From: Natronoarchaeum mannanilyticum
GTDB taxonomy: Archaea > Halobacteriota > Halobacteria > Halobacteriales > Natronoarchaeaceae
Assembly (NCBI RefSeq): GCF_039522665.1
Contig: NZ_BAAADV010000003.1
Span: 288,124 to 352,123 of the forward strand
Direction of reading: 5' to 3'
DNA length: 64,000 nucleotides
The position numbers and the translations under genes are program-made. This document shows positions 6,694 to 15,626 of this stretch, in pieces (positions within the stretch are counted from its first letter, which is position 1; each line of letters opens with the position of its first letter). The notes below the pieces were generated by a model, which was not told the origin of the DNA, made no database searches, and saw only the letters and a program-made list of their open reading frames with translations.

Positions 6694-8121
6694 ATGACAG
6701 ACGATAAATCCCTCCCGGCGTCGGAAGGCCGACTGAAGCGGTTCGTCGAGAACCTCCCGGGGATCGCCTACCGGTGCCGGCCGACGGCGCCCTGGGAGAT
6801 GGAGTTCGTCGGCGGTCGCGTTCGAGCGACGACCGGCTACCCGGCGGCCGCGTTCGAGTCGGGGGAGATCGCGTACGGCGACATCGTCCTCGACGCCGAC
6901 GTCGAGGAGTTGCGACGGGAGATCCGAGACGGCGTCGAGTACCGGTCCCAGTTTTCGGCGAGCTACCGGATTCGGACCCGCGAGGGCGAGGTCAGGCACG
7001 TCTTCGAGCGCGGTGCGCCCGTCGTCGAGGACGACGACGTCGAGGCGCTGGAGGGGATCGTGATCGACGTCACCGACCGCAAGGAATCGAAGCGACGGCT
7101 CCGGCGCCAGAACGAGCTGTTCACGAACACGCAGCGGCTCGCCGACGTCGGCGGGTGGGAGCTGGACGTCCGAAACGACGAACTCCGGTGGACCGATCAG
7201 GTAAAGCGGATCCACGGCGTTTCGCGCGACTCGTCGCCGACGGTCGAAGACGCGATCGGGTTCTACCACCCGGAGGACCGGCCGGAGATTCGCTCCGCCG
7301 TCGAGCGCGCCATCGAGGACGGCGAGCCGTTCGACCGGACGCTCAGGATACAGACCGACGACGGCGAACAACGCTGGGTGCGAGTCAGGGGCAGCCCGAC
7401 GGCGATCGGCGGGCGAGTCGTCCGCCTCAGCGGCGCGATCCAGGACGTCACCGACTCGAAGCAGCGCGAGCAACTCCTCCGGCTGCTCCACCGGTTGCTG
7501 CGCCACAACCTCAGAAACGACCTGAACGTGATCAGGGGGTACACGGACACGCTCGGCGAGGAACTCCCCGGAGGCGAATCAACCGAGTACGCCGAGCGGA
7601 TCGAGACGGCGGCGACGAATCTGCTCAAAAAGAGCGAGACGGCAAAGGAGCTGCTCGACATCTCGCTGAACCGGCGGGAGACGCAGAGAACCGTCGATTT
7701 GAGGGAGTTGCTCGACCGGATCGCGGAGGAGCTTCGCGGGCGGTATCCCCGGGCCGAGATCCGAGTGCGGGCCGACGATTCGGCGGTTCTGGAAGGTGAT
7801 CGTCGGCTCGACGCGCTGTTCGAGCAGCTGCTCGAAAACGCGATCGAACACTCCGACTGTGACGCTCCGCGGGTCGAGGTGACGGCGAACGCGAGCGCGG
7901 ACGAGGTGCGCGTCGAGATCGCCGACGACGGGCCGGGGATCCCGCCGGAGGAGTGGTCGGTGGTCGTCGAGGAGGACGAAACGGACAGCACGCCGTTGCG
8001 ACACGGGAGCGGCGTCGGCCTCCTCCTGGCGTCGGTGGTCGTCGACGACTACGGCGGGGACTTGGAGTGCGACAACGCGAGCGAAGGCGGCGCCGCAGTC
8101 ACGGTTCGTCTCCCCCGGTAA
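6694..8121 (+). CDS. PAS-domain sensor histidine kinase
   Basis: The 475-residue soluble kinase has PAS/PAC domains at about 12-130 and 140-256, each closing on IDVTDRK or QDVTDSK. The phospho-acceptor region LRHNLRNDLN follows (His271). The ATPase shows N box ENAIEHS (381-387), G1 DDGPGIP (411-417) and G2 GSGVGLLLA (438-446). It has no membrane segment or receiver domain, so it senses an intracellular cue and signals to a regulator encoded elsewhere. The start at 6694 precedes the first PAS domain; an upstream frame extension is Arg-rich and was not used. The gene is alone on this strand. Confidence 0.92.
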   Translation: MTDDKSLPASEGRLKRFVENLPGIAYRCRPTAPWEMEFVGGRVRATTGYPAAAFESGEIAYGDIVLDADVEELRREIRDGVEYRSQFSASYRIRTREGEVRHVFERGAPVVEDDDVEALEGIVIDVTDRKESKRRLRRQNELFTNTQRLADVGGWELDVRNDELRWTDQVKRIHGVSRDSSPTVEDAIGFYHPEDRPEIRSAVERAIEDGEPFDRTLRIQTDDGEQRWVRVRGSPTAIGGRVVRLSGAIQDVTDSKQREQLLRLLHRLLRHNLRNDLNVIRGYTDTLGEELPGGESTEYAERIETAATNLLKKSETAKELLDISLNRRETQRTVDLRELLDRIAEELRGRYPRAEIRVRADDSAVLEGDRRLDALFEQLLENAIEHSDCDAPRVEVTANASADEVRVEIADDGPGIPPEEWSVVVEEDETDSTPLRHGSGVGLLLASVVVDDYGGDLECDNASEGGAAVTVRLPR

Positions 8122-8163
8122 CGATCGCGCCGGCGGCGATCGAAGTCACCGGTGTGGGCGCTG

Positions 8164-8760
8164 CTACTCTGACCTTTCGGTGGTCTCGTCGTCGACGCCG
8201 ACGGCCTTGCTCACGTCCACGTCCTCGGGCGCCTCGCCGCCGCCGACGTGGAGGTTGCCCTCCTCGTCCTCGACGTACACGTCGTCGGCGAACCCGCCCT
8301 CGGCGTGGGGGTGCTCGGGATTCTCCAGCTTCTCGGGCGTCGAGGGCGCGTCGGGGAGCTCCCCGCTCCGGAACTCGCCGAGCGGATCGTCGATGGAGAT
8401 GCCGTGGCGCTCGAAGAAGTCCTCGTAGCGCTCGTAGTGGGCTTCGAGTTCGTCGCCCGGGAACTCCATCATCTCGGTCCAGCCGTGGTTGTAGAAGTCG
8501 AAGTTGGCCTGAATGTGGGTAATCTCCCGGGCCTCGGCCTCCGAGTAGCCCGCCTCGAGCGCCGCGACGTAGGCATCCATCGTGGCGTCGAAGAAGGCGT
8601 CGAGGTGGTCGCGGCGCTCCTCGGCGCGGGCCTCGTCGGCCTTCCCGAGGAAGATCCGCGTGTGGAGCTTGATCAGCCCGTAGTTGACGACAGAGCCCAG
8701 ACCGGGCGTCGTCATGGCCTTCATCGTCGCCCAGTGGCGGGGGTTCTGGTGGATCTTCAT
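8164..8760 (-). CDS. Conserved haloarchaeal protein (DUF6149-like)
   Basis: The 198-residue protein begins MKIHQNPRHWATMKAMTTPG and contains NFDFYNHGWTEMMEFP, then a charged tail with HAEGGFADDVYVEDEEGNL and DVDVSKAVGVDDE. I recall this as a protein conserved throughout haloarchaea, listed as DUF6149; no biochemical function is known. It is soluble, Asp/Glu-rich, and helical in its first two thirds. The start is set at 8760 because the upstream in-frame stretch is Arg/Pro-rich and non-coding in character. The gene is convergent with the histidine kinase gene, 42 bases apart. Confidence 0.72.
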   Translation of the reverse strand: MKIHQNPRHWATMKAMTTPGLGSVVNYGLIKLHTRIFLGKADEARAEERRDHLDAFFDATMDAYVAALEAGYSEAEAREITHIQANFDFYNHGWTEMMEFPGDELEAHYERYEDFFERHGISIDDPLGEFRSGELPDAPSTPEKLENPEHPHAEGGFADDVYVEDEEGNLHVGGGEAPEDVDVSKAVGVDDETTERSE

Positions 8761-8943
8761 GCCGCGTTCGTAGGGACGCGTCGTCCTTGAACGTGTCCAC
8801 AGCGGACTCCGGCGGTCGAGAGGTCCGACGAGGGGGCCCGCCGGAGGAACCAGCCGACCTCGACGACGCGTTGTTGACATTGTTCGGAAATCCCTGAATA
8901 GTACCCGATCCCGTCATCCTGGCTGACGTATTTGCGGCACCCA

Positions 8944-8959
8944 CCTTACGAACGTAAGG
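8944..8959. promoter_or_regulatory. Perfect 16-base dyad, candidate operator
   Basis: CCTTACGAACGTAAGG is a palindrome of two 7-base arms around AA. It lies about 95-110 bases upstream of the FAD/NAD oxidoreductase ATG (9054) and 184 bases from the leftward gene. The size fits a dimeric winged-helix regulator. Confidence 0.45.
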
Positions 8960-9024
8960 AAGAACCGCCGAGGAGTTGCAAAAACTGCGAGACGCGGCAA
9001 AAAGACGCCAGAGATAGCAATCCA

Positions 9025-9032
9025 CTTTAACC
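9025..9032 (+). promoter_or_regulatory. TATA box for the 9054 oxidoreductase gene
   Basis: CTTTAACC lies 22-29 bases before the ATG at 9054, suggesting a leaderless transcript. Confidence 0.5.
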
Positions 9033-9053
9033 CGGGCTTCGAAGCGCCGGTAC

Positions 9054-10298
9054 ATGACCGAGTCGTACGTAATCATCGGTGACGGGATCGCCGGCAGTTC
9101 CGCGGCGGAGACGCTCCGCGAGGAGTCCCCGGACGCGGAGATCACCGTGGTCACCGATGAAGGAGAGGCGCTTTACAATCGGATTCTCATCAAGGAGTTC
9201 GCCAAGGGCAAGCTCCCCGAAGCGCCGATTTCGATCCACGAGGAAGACTGGTACGGCGAGCGCGACATCGACCTCTCGCTGAACACCTACGTCACCGACG
9301 TCGACGTCGACGCCCACGAGGTCCACACCCACGAGGGCGACACTCTGGCGTACGACAAGCTGCTGGTCGCGACCGGCGGGACGCCGGCCCAGCTGCCCGT
9401 CGACAACAGCGACGCCGACGGCGTCCACCACTTCTGGACGTTCCAGGACGCCCGAGCGATCCAGGAACACGCCAGCGAGGCCGACACCGGCGTCATCATC
9501 GGCGCCGGCCTGCTGGGAATCGACCTGGCGGCGATCTGCGGCGCCCAGGACGTCGACGCCAAGTACCTGATGCGCGGCGACAGCTGGTGGCGCTACGCGC
9601 TCAACGAGGAGGGCGCCGAGATCATCCACGACGGCCTGCGCGAGAAGGGCGTCGAGCCCGTCTTCCAGAGCGGCGCCGACGAGTTCGTCACCGACGACGA
9701 CGGCAGCGTCGTGGCGACGATCGACTCGAACGGCGAGCGCTACGAGAGCGACTTCGTCGGCGCGGCGATCGGGCTGGACTTCAACGTCGAGTTCATGCAG
9801 GGCACCGGCCTCGAGACCGACGACGGCGTCGTCGTCGACGAGTACATGCAGACGAACCTCGAGGACGTGTACGCCGCGGGCGACCTCACCCAGTTCTACG
9901 ACACCATCCTCGACGAGCAGGCACAGAACGGCTCGTGGGGTTCGGCGAAAGAGCAGGGCCAGGTCGCGGCGAAGAACATGGCGGCCGACGACGAGGTCGA
10001 GTCGTTCCGCTGGGTCTCCTCGTACTCGATCACGCACTTCGACTTCCCGTTTCTCTCCTTCGGCCACCCGACGATCGGCGACGACTCCGTCGAGCGCAAG
10101 TACAGCGACACGGAGTGGCGCCGCGTCGTGTTCAAGGACGGCAAGGTGATCGGCGGCGTCCTGATCGGCGATCTCGCGCCCCAGAGCAAACTCAAACAGC
10201 TCATTCGGGAGGAGCGCGACGTCTCCGGCCAGAAGGAACTGCTGCTCGAAGAGGAGATCGATCTCGACCAGCTGGACGCCCCCGCACAGGAGCAGTAA
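9054..10298 (+). CDS. NAD(P)/FAD-dependent oxidoreductase (Pyr_redox_2, NADH dehydrogenase-like)
   Basis: The 414-residue flavoprotein has an N-terminal FAD Rossmann motif (VIIGDGIAGSSAAE, about 7-20), ATGG closing the first FAD segment, a second Rossmann motif for NAD(P)H (VIIGAGLLGIDLA, about 148-160), and the FAD motif DVYAAGDLTQF near 275. The layout matches nitrite-reductase/ferredoxin-reductase-like and type II NADH dehydrogenase-like enzymes. No CxxC redox-active disulfide is seen, so it is not a thioredoxin- or dihydrolipoamide-type enzyme. The electron acceptor is unknown. The gene is monocistronic, with a leaderless promoter and an upstream dyad. Confidence 0.88.
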   Translation: MTESYVIIGDGIAGSSAAETLREESPDAEITVVTDEGEALYNRILIKEFAKGKLPEAPISIHEEDWYGERDIDLSLNTYVTDVDVDAHEVHTHEGDTLAYDKLLVATGGTPAQLPVDNSDADGVHHFWTFQDARAIQEHASEADTGVIIGAGLLGIDLAAICGAQDVDAKYLMRGDSWWRYALNEEGAEIIHDGLREKGVEPVFQSGADEFVTDDDGSVVATIDSNGERYESDFVGAAIGLDFNVEFMQGTGLETDDGVVVDEYMQTNLEDVYAAGDLTQFYDTILDEQAQNGSWGSAKEQGQVAAKNMAADDEVESFRWVSSYSITHFDFPFLSFGHPTIGDDSVERKYSDTEWRRVVFKDGKVIGGVLIGDLAPQSKLKQLIREERDVSGQKELLLEEEIDLDQLDAPAQEQ

Positions 10299-10367
10299 CC
10301 TCGCCGCCCGGTTCTCCCCGTTCCGTTCGGTTCTACTCGAAGATTCTATCTGTTAACTCACCCCACG

Positions 10368-10373
10368 TTTTTT
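10368..10373 (+). terminator. T6 tract after the oxidoreductase gene
   Basis: A run of six T residues 70 bases after the stop at 10298 is a typical archaeal intrinsic termination signal. Confidence 0.4.
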
Positions 10374-10398
10374 CGCGGTCGCCGCCGAACTAGCAGTG

Positions 10399-11310
10399 AT
10401 GGCCTCGACAGTCGCCGGCGAGCGCCTGCAACCGACCGGCGAGTACACCGTGCTCGTCGCGGTCGGCAACCCGGGCACCGCCGAGCAGTTGACGCGGACG
10501 GCGGTCGATCTCGCGCGGGCCAACGACGGCCGGGTCCACGTGGTGAGCGTCATCCACAAGCACCACACGTCGCCGTTCCTGCTGTTTTCCGACGAGCGTA
10601 TCAGGGAGGAGTTCGCCGGCGGGCGCGACGAGATCGTCGAACGAGCGGCCCGGGTCGCCGCCGAGGCGGACGTCCCGGTCGACGACAGTCTGCTGGTCGG
10701 CAGCGACGTCGCCGACGCGATCACGACGGCGATCGCCCGGCTGGGCGCCGATCTCGCGATTCTGGGCTGGCGGAGCGAGCGCCGGGCGTCCGACGTGGTA
10801 CTCGGAACCACGGTCGACCCGGTGGTCCGCAAGGCGTCCTGCGACGTGCTCGTCGAGAAGGTCGGGACGACCGCCGGCCGCGTCGACTCGGTACTGGTTC
10901 CGACGGTGGGCGGCGCGCACGCCGAACTGGCCGCCGAGGTCGCGGGGACGATCGCGGCGGCCAACGACGCCGAGGTCGCCGCGCTGTCGCTGGTCGATCC
11001 GGGCGCGTCCGACCGCGAGCGCGCGGACGCCGCGGCGTTCGTCGACGAGACGGCCGATCGGCTCGCCGGGACGGCACCCGTAACGACGACCGTCGGCGAA
11101 GCCGCCGATCCCGTCGCGGGGATCCTCGACGCGGCCGCCGAGCACGACCTGATCGTACTGGGGGCGACCCGCAAGGGGCTGTTGACCCGCCGCGTGGTCG
11201 GGACGACGCCGCGAGCCGTCGGGGCGCGGGCGGACTGCCCGGTGATCGTCGCCAGTCGACGCTCCCAGCTGTCGCGCGTGAGACGGCTGGTCGCCCGCAT
11301 CCGCGGATGA
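10399..11310 (+). CDS. Tandem universal stress protein (UspA x2)
   Basis: The 303-residue protein holds two UspA domains. Domain 1 (about 15-152) begins YTVLVAVGNPGTAEQ and ends LGTTVDPVVRKASCDVLVEK. Domain 2 (about 157-288) ends with ILGATRKGLLTRRVVGTT, close to the ATP-binding G-x2-G-x9-G pattern of nucleotide-binding Usps. A basic tail (SRVRRLVARIRG) follows. Its stop overlaps the start of the PiT-like permease (ATGA at 11307-11310), so it is likely co-translated and may regulate the transporter, as Usp domains often accompany haloarchaeal transporters. A GTG three bases upstream is an equally possible start. Confidence 0.9.
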   Translation: MASTVAGERLQPTGEYTVLVAVGNPGTAEQLTRTAVDLARANDGRVHVVSVIHKHHTSPFLLFSDERIREEFAGGRDEIVERAARVAAEADVPVDDSLLVGSDVADAITTAIARLGADLAILGWRSERRASDVVLGTTVDPVVRKASCDVLVEKVGTTAGRVDSVLVPTVGGAHAELAAEVAGTIAAANDAEVAALSLVDPGASDRERADAAAFVDETADRLAGTAPVTTTVGEAADPVAGILDAAAEHDLIVLGATRKGLLTRRVVGTTPRAVGARADCPVIVASRRSQLSRVRRLVARIRG

Positions 11311-12620
11311 GCGGCCCGGCGATCGTCCTCCCCTCACAGACGCGGATCGACGCTCTGCGGGCGCTGGTCCACCCCGGGATCGACGTTCCGCTCGCGCCGG
11401 CTCAGGCCGGGCTCGAACTCTCCTTCGTCGTGCTGGTCGGGATCGCCGTCGTCGCGTCGATGGTGACGGCGTGGACGCTCGGCGCCAACAGCAACTCGCC
11501 GCCGTTCGCGCCCGCGATCGGCGCCAACGCGATCCCGACGATGCGGGCGGCGTTCCTGATCGGCGTGCTGGCGGCGCTGGGCGCCGTCACCCAGGGCGGG
11601 AGCATCTCCGAAACCGTGGGCGCCGGGCTGATCCTCGGCGTCGACTTCACCGCGCTGGCCGCCGCGGCGGGACTCCTGACCGCCGCGACGTTCATGGGAA
11701 TCGGCATCTACTCGGGGTACCCGATTCCCGCGGCGTTCGCGACCACGGGCGCGATGGTCGGCGTCGGCCTCTCGCTGGGCGGCGACCCGGCGTACGCGAC
11801 CTACCGGCGGATCGGGACGTTCTGGGTCATGGTGCCGGTCATGTCGGGGAGCGTCGCCTACGGCACCGCGACGCTGCTGCGCCGCGACGACGTGCCCGAC
11901 CGCGTCGGCGTCCCGCTGCTCGCCGCGATCGTCGGCGCGATCCTCGCGAACGTCCGGATCGGCGTGATTCCCGATCCGACGGCCGAGCAGGGCACCCTCG
12001 CCCGCCTGGCGGCGCGGTGGACCTGGAGCGGCCCGCAGATCGCTGCGGGCTACGACCTGGGGATGGCGCTGGCGACCGTCGCGCTGGGCGTCGGAGCGTT
12101 CCTCTGGCTCCGCCGCCGGATGGAGCGGTCGGTCGAGCAGGGGATCCGCACGTTCCTGCTCGTGCTGGGCAGCGTGGTCGCGTACTCCAGCGGCGGCAGC
12201 CAGGTCGGGCTGGCGACCGGGCCGCTGGAGTTCCTGTTCAGCGAACAGTTGGGACTGCCGGGGATCGTCCTGCTGGTGATGGGCGGGACGGGCATCCTCG
12301 CGGGCGCCTGGATGGGCGCGCCGCGGCTCCTGCAGGCGACCGCCCGGGAGTACGCCCAGCTCGGGGTGCGCCGCTCGATCGCCGCGCTGGTGCCCGGCTT
12401 CATTATCGCGCAGCTGGCGATCGCGCTCGGCATCCCCATCTCGTTCAACAACATCATCCTCTCGGGGGTGATCGGCGGCGGCCTCTCGGCGGGATCGGCG
12501 GGCGTCTCCCGGCGGAAGATCGGCGTCACCCTGCTGTTCTGGGTGCTGACGCTCGTCAGCTCGATGTTGCTCGGATTCGGGCTCTACAGGGTGCTGTCGG
12601 CGGGGCTCGGCGTCGCCTGA
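11307..12620 (+). CDS. PiT-family inorganic phosphate transporter-like permease
   Basis: The 437-residue protein has about 10-12 membrane segments. The PiT signature occurs near residues 59-75 as GANSNSPPFAPAIGANA (a variant of GANDVANA), and a second half-repeat is visible around ISFNNIILSGVIGGGLSAG near 395. In the PiT family these repeats form the Pi and cation site, so phosphate uptake is the likely role; the deviating signature leaves the substrate open. It is coupled to the upstream double-UspA gene and converges with another UspA gene, whose 3' end overlaps it by 37 bases. Confidence 0.78.
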   Translation: MSGPAIVLPSQTRIDALRALVHPGIDVPLAPAQAGLELSFVVLVGIAVVASMVTAWTLGANSNSPPFAPAIGANAIPTMRAAFLIGVLAALGAVTQGGSISETVGAGLILGVDFTALAAAAGLLTAATFMGIGIYSGYPIPAAFATTGAMVGVGLSLGGDPAYATYRRIGTFWVMVPVMSGSVAYGTATLLRRDDVPDRVGVPLLAAIVGAILANVRIGVIPDPTAEQGTLARLAARWTWSGPQIAAGYDLGMALATVALGVGAFLWLRRRMERSVEQGIRTFLLVLGSVVAYSSGGSQVGLATGPLEFLFSEQLGLPGIVLLVMGGTGILAGAWMGAPRLLQATAREYAQLGVRRSIAALVPGFIIAQLAIALGIPISFNNIILSGVIGGGLSAGSAGVSRRKIGVTLLFWVLTLVSSMLLGFGLYRVLSAGLGVA

Positions 12621-13063
12621 TCGACCTCGACGACGGTGACCGGAACGGACGCCCGATCCGCGATCGCGTCGCCGACGCCGTCGCCCAGCAGGTAGTCCGC
12701 CAGCCGCGACTGGTCGCGAGCGCCGACGACGATCCGATCGGCGTCGAGACGCTCGGCCCGATTGGCGACGACCGGGGCGGGGCGGCCCTGCGCGACGGCG
12801 ATCTCGACGTCGTCGAGCGACGCATCACCGGCCCCCGAACTCTCCCGGACGCGCTCGACCAGGTTCTCGGCGCGGCGGCGCGCCTGCAGGAACCGATCGT
12901 CGGTCGGCGAGAGCAGTTGGCCCTCGCTGAAGGGAGCGTCCAGCGGCGTCACCACCGCGAGCACCACCAGCTCGGCGTCGGGGAACCGCTCGGTCGCTCG
13001 GGCGAGCGCGTCGGCGTCGAACGGGCGCCCGATCAGCGCGACGAGCACCGTGTCGTCGGTCAT
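12584..13063 (-). CDS. Universal stress protein (single UspA domain)
   Basis: The 159-residue protein is one UspA domain: N-terminal DTVLVALIGRPFDADALARA, central DRIVVGARDQSRLADYLLGD and C-terminal SVPVTVVEVD. The usual G-x2-G-x9-G(S/T) loop is degenerate (GARDQSRLADYLLGDG), so ATP binding is doubtful. Its last 37 bases overlap the 3' end of the convergent PiT-like permease gene. With the double UspA protein on the other side it suggests a Usp-regulated transporter locus. The start at 13063 is the Met immediately before the first beta strand. Confidence 0.85.
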   Translation of the reverse strand: MTDDTVLVALIGRPFDADALARATERFPDAELVVLAVVTPLDAPFSEGQLLSPTDDRFLQARRRAENLVERVRESSGAGDASLDDVEIAVAQGRPAPVVANRAERLDADRIVVGARDQSRLADYLLGDGVGDAIADRASVPVTVVEVDQATPSPADSTL

Positions 13064-13185
13064 ACGCGTGCTACGACACCGCGGCACAAACGACTGGCGG
13101 CGGCGTTCGACACCGCGTCGTCGGCAATCGGCGCGCCGAACCCCAGATCGAAGCGGTTTTCCACACCGCGAGCGGAGTGTGTGGC

Positions 13186-13602
13186 ATGAACGGCGGCGGA
13201 GACGGCGAGATGACGCTCGCCTTCGACCTTTCGGCGCTGCAGGAGCTGGCCGACCCCGAGCGCGTGTTCGACGACGCGCGACGGTGGAGCAAGTACGTCG
13301 GCGTCGTCTCGGAGAAGCCGACCTACGTCGTGACGAACTTCACCCGGAAGAACCGCATCCGCCAGGACTTCTTCTCGGGGCCGCGCGGCAAGGCCGAGAG
13401 CCTGGAGAGCGTCGGCGACCAGTTCGACACGCCCCGGCACGTCTACGTCGGCACGAATGACGAGGACCGCGAGCTCGCCGAGGCGGCCGGCTGGGAGTAC
13501 CTGCCGATCGAGGACGCCGCGGAAGCCGCCGAGTGGACGCTGGACGAGGACGCCGAACCCGAGCCGGCCGAACAGGACGAGCAGCGCGACGACTGGCCGT
13601 AG
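13186..13602 (+). CDS. Conserved haloarchaeal protein (possibly DUF7124)
   Basis: The 138-residue soluble protein has a compact domain with WSKYVGVVSEKPTYVVTNF, RKNRIRQDFFSGPRGKAES and DTPRHVYVGTNDEDRELAE, then an Asp/Glu-rich tail ending DEQRDDWP. I have seen very similar proteins across haloarchaea, annotated as a domain of unknown function (I believe DUF7124, not certain). The pattern of conserved aromatic and basic residues suggests nucleic acid or ligand contact, but this is inference. The ATG at 13186 is used; MTLAFD at 13210 is an alternative. A T6 tract follows the stop. Confidence 0.7.
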   Translation: MNGGGDGEMTLAFDLSALQELADPERVFDDARRWSKYVGVVSEKPTYVVTNFTRKNRIRQDFFSGPRGKAESLESVGDQFDTPRHVYVGTNDEDRELAEAAGWEYLPIEDAAEAAEWTLDEDAEPEPAEQDEQRDDWP

Positions 13603-13619
13603 CTCGGCGGACGAGGCGA

Positions 13620-13625
13620 TTTTTT
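13620..13625 (+). terminator. T6 tract after the 13186-13602 gene
   Basis: Six T residues 17 bases after the stop codon form a likely archaeal terminator. Confidence 0.45.
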
Positions 13626-13715
13626 AGAACGCGGATCGACGCCGAAGCGCTTTCACCTCCGACTCGCGCGCCCATCGAGACGCCGAACAGCGGCGTCGAC
13701 GCCGATCGCCGACGA

Positions 13716-15503
13716 TCAGGACAGTAGCTGCGGCCCGAACACGACGACCAGGAAGCTCGCCAGCATCGTCAGGCCGACGGTGGTCGTGACGGTCTTGGTG
13801 AGCTGGTAGGAGGCGTCGATCGGCAGCCGCGAGACGACCGCCTCCGTGCTGGTCCGGAGGATGTGCCCGCCGTCCAGCGGGAACGCCGGGACGCAGTTGA
13901 AGAACCCGACCTGGACGTTGATCCAGCCGATCCAGAACAACACGTTCGCGACCGCGAAGCCGACGCCGTCGACCGCGCCGAGCGGCCCGCCGATCTCGTA
14001 GAAGTTGGTGATCGGCCCCTTGAACCCCGCGAAGTTGAAGGGGAACAGCGCGCCCAGCGAGATCGTCGCGAACGGAAGGAACAGCGTCAGGAACGCCTTC
14101 CCGAGGAACGTGTCGGTCAGCGAGTCCAGCCCGCCGGCGATCTCGCCGCCGTCGCCGCCGAGCGCGGTCAGGTACTGGCCCGCGGGGTAGAACTGGATCC
14201 CGAAGTCGCTGACCGTCACGCCCGAGATTCCCGGCGCGATCCCGACGCCGACGACCGGCGAGCCGTCCGAACCCTCGGCGAGTTCGACGTCGTAGGTCGT
14301 CCGTTCGCCGCCCTCGTAGAGGGCCACGGACACCGAGTCGCCGACGGCGTGGCGATCGATCGCCGACGCGAGATCGTCGGTCGAGACGACCCGCTCGCCC
14401 TCGACCGCGACGATCACGACGCTGTCGCCGGGCTCGGCGCCCTCGGCGGCGAGCGGCCCGCCCTCGCTGATCCGGGCGAGCGAGCCGGCGGGCGCGGTCG
14501 TCTCGTAGGTTTCGTCCTCGCCCTCGACGGTGAACGTCGCCACCTCGCGGTCTTCGAGTGCCGACTCCAGGCCGGACTGGGTGTAGACGGCGGTGCCGTT
14601 GACGTCCGTGATCGTGTCACCCGTCGAGACGTTGACGGGGCCGGTCTCGGTGACGCCGCTGACCAGCAGCGACCGGTTCACCGTCCGCTCGGTGTCGCCG
14701 TCGATCGTGACGGACACCTCGCGGTCCGAGACGTTCGCGAGCCGGTCGCGCAGGTCGTCGTTGTCCTCGATCGGTTGGCCGCCGAGCGCGGTGATCCGAT
14801 CGCCCTCGCCGATGTCGGCGTCCTCGGCGCCCGACCCCGGCATCGCCGCGCCGACCGCGGCGCCCGGCGCGACGCTGATCGCGCCCGCGACCGGGCCGAA
14901 AAGCAGCGCGAACGCGACGAGCGTGATCGCGAAGTTGTTCGTGACGCCGGCGGCGAACATCCGCGTCTTCCCGCCGCGGCTGGCCGCCCGCTGGCTCTCC
15001 TCGTCGGGTTCGACGAACGCGCCGATCGGGATGACCGAGAGCGTCGCCAGCCCCATCGAGGAGATCTCGATGTCCTCGACGCGGCAGAGCAGGCCGTGGC
15101 CGCCCTCGTGGACGACCAGCGCGACCAGCAGACCGAACAGGATCTCGGGCGCCATCGAGAGGGGGAGGAAGTCGTTGACGCCGGGGATCACCAGCACGTT
15201 CCGGGGCTGGTTGACCGCGGTCGGCTGGGGCGACATGACGGCGGTGATCCCCACCAGGATCAGCATCACGAACGAGCCGACCATCACCACGAGAGCGACG
15301 CCGACGCCGAGGTTCGACCAGGCGCGCCAGAAGCGCTTGTACCGGGCGAGCCGGTTCAGGAGGATCTTTCCGCGCTGGGTGTGCAGCGTCGTGATCGGGC
15401 CCTGCAGCCCGACGTAGTCGGGCAGCCAGCCGCGATCGGCGAGCAGTTGGAGGAGGACCCAGTAGCCGAGGACCCCGGCGGCGATCCAGACCAGCGAAAC
15501 CAT
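13716..15503 (-). CDS. Site-2 protease-like membrane metalloprotease with two PDZ domains
   Basis: The 595-residue protein is an M50 intramembrane protease. The zinc motif HEGGH is at 132-136 in a membrane segment, and the second conserved motif NCVPAFPLDGGH lies near 537-548, supplying the third zinc ligand. Between them are two PDZ-like domains (about 205-300 and 320-420) in the extracellular part. Such proteases cut membrane-bound substrates, often anti-sigma or regulator anchors in bacteria; archaeal substrates are unknown. The length agrees with archaeal PDZ-containing S2Ps. It precedes the Get3 gene on the same strand but is separated by the 123-base gap downstream of that gene. Confidence 0.92.
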   Translation of the reverse strand: MVSLVWIAAGVLGYWVLLQLLADRGWLPDYVGLQGPITTLHTQRGKILLNRLARYKRFWRAWSNLGVGVALVVMVGSFVMLILVGITAVMSPQPTAVNQPRNVLVIPGVNDFLPLSMAPEILFGLLVALVVHEGGHGLLCRVEDIEISSMGLATLSVIPIGAFVEPDEESQRAASRGGKTRMFAAGVTNNFAITLVAFALLFGPVAGAISVAPGAAVGAAMPGSGAEDADIGEGDRITALGGQPIEDNDDLRDRLANVSDREVSVTIDGDTERTVNRSLLVSGVTETGPVNVSTGDTITDVNGTAVYTQSGLESALEDREVATFTVEGEDETYETTAPAGSLARISEGGPLAAEGAEPGDSVVIVAVEGERVVSTDDLASAIDRHAVGDSVSVALYEGGERTTYDVELAEGSDGSPVVGVGIAPGISGVTVSDFGIQFYPAGQYLTALGGDGGEIAGGLDSLTDTFLGKAFLTLFLPFATISLGALFPFNFAGFKGPITNFYEIGGPLGAVDGVGFAVANVLFWIGWINVQVGFFNCVPAFPLDGGHILRTSTEAVVSRLPIDASYQLTKTVTTTVGLTMLASFLVVVFGPQLLS

Positions 15504-15626
15504 TGGTGTAGGATCGGGGAGGCGCTCTGAAATGCGTTTGGTTTACCCCACCCGTCGGCCGGCGCGCCCTCGCCGACGTTTCCGGGACAGGAGAGCCTCG
15601 AGACGACAGTCCGGCCGGCGGGGTCG

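Noticed and set aside
10396-10398. GTG start for the double UspA protein
   Set aside because: An ATG follows at once; either is possible, and I keep the ATG.
13863-15530. 555-codon open frame antisense to the two-PDZ S2P gene
   Set aside because: It is a GC-rich shadow. The opposite strand has HEGGH and LDGGH motifs in order.
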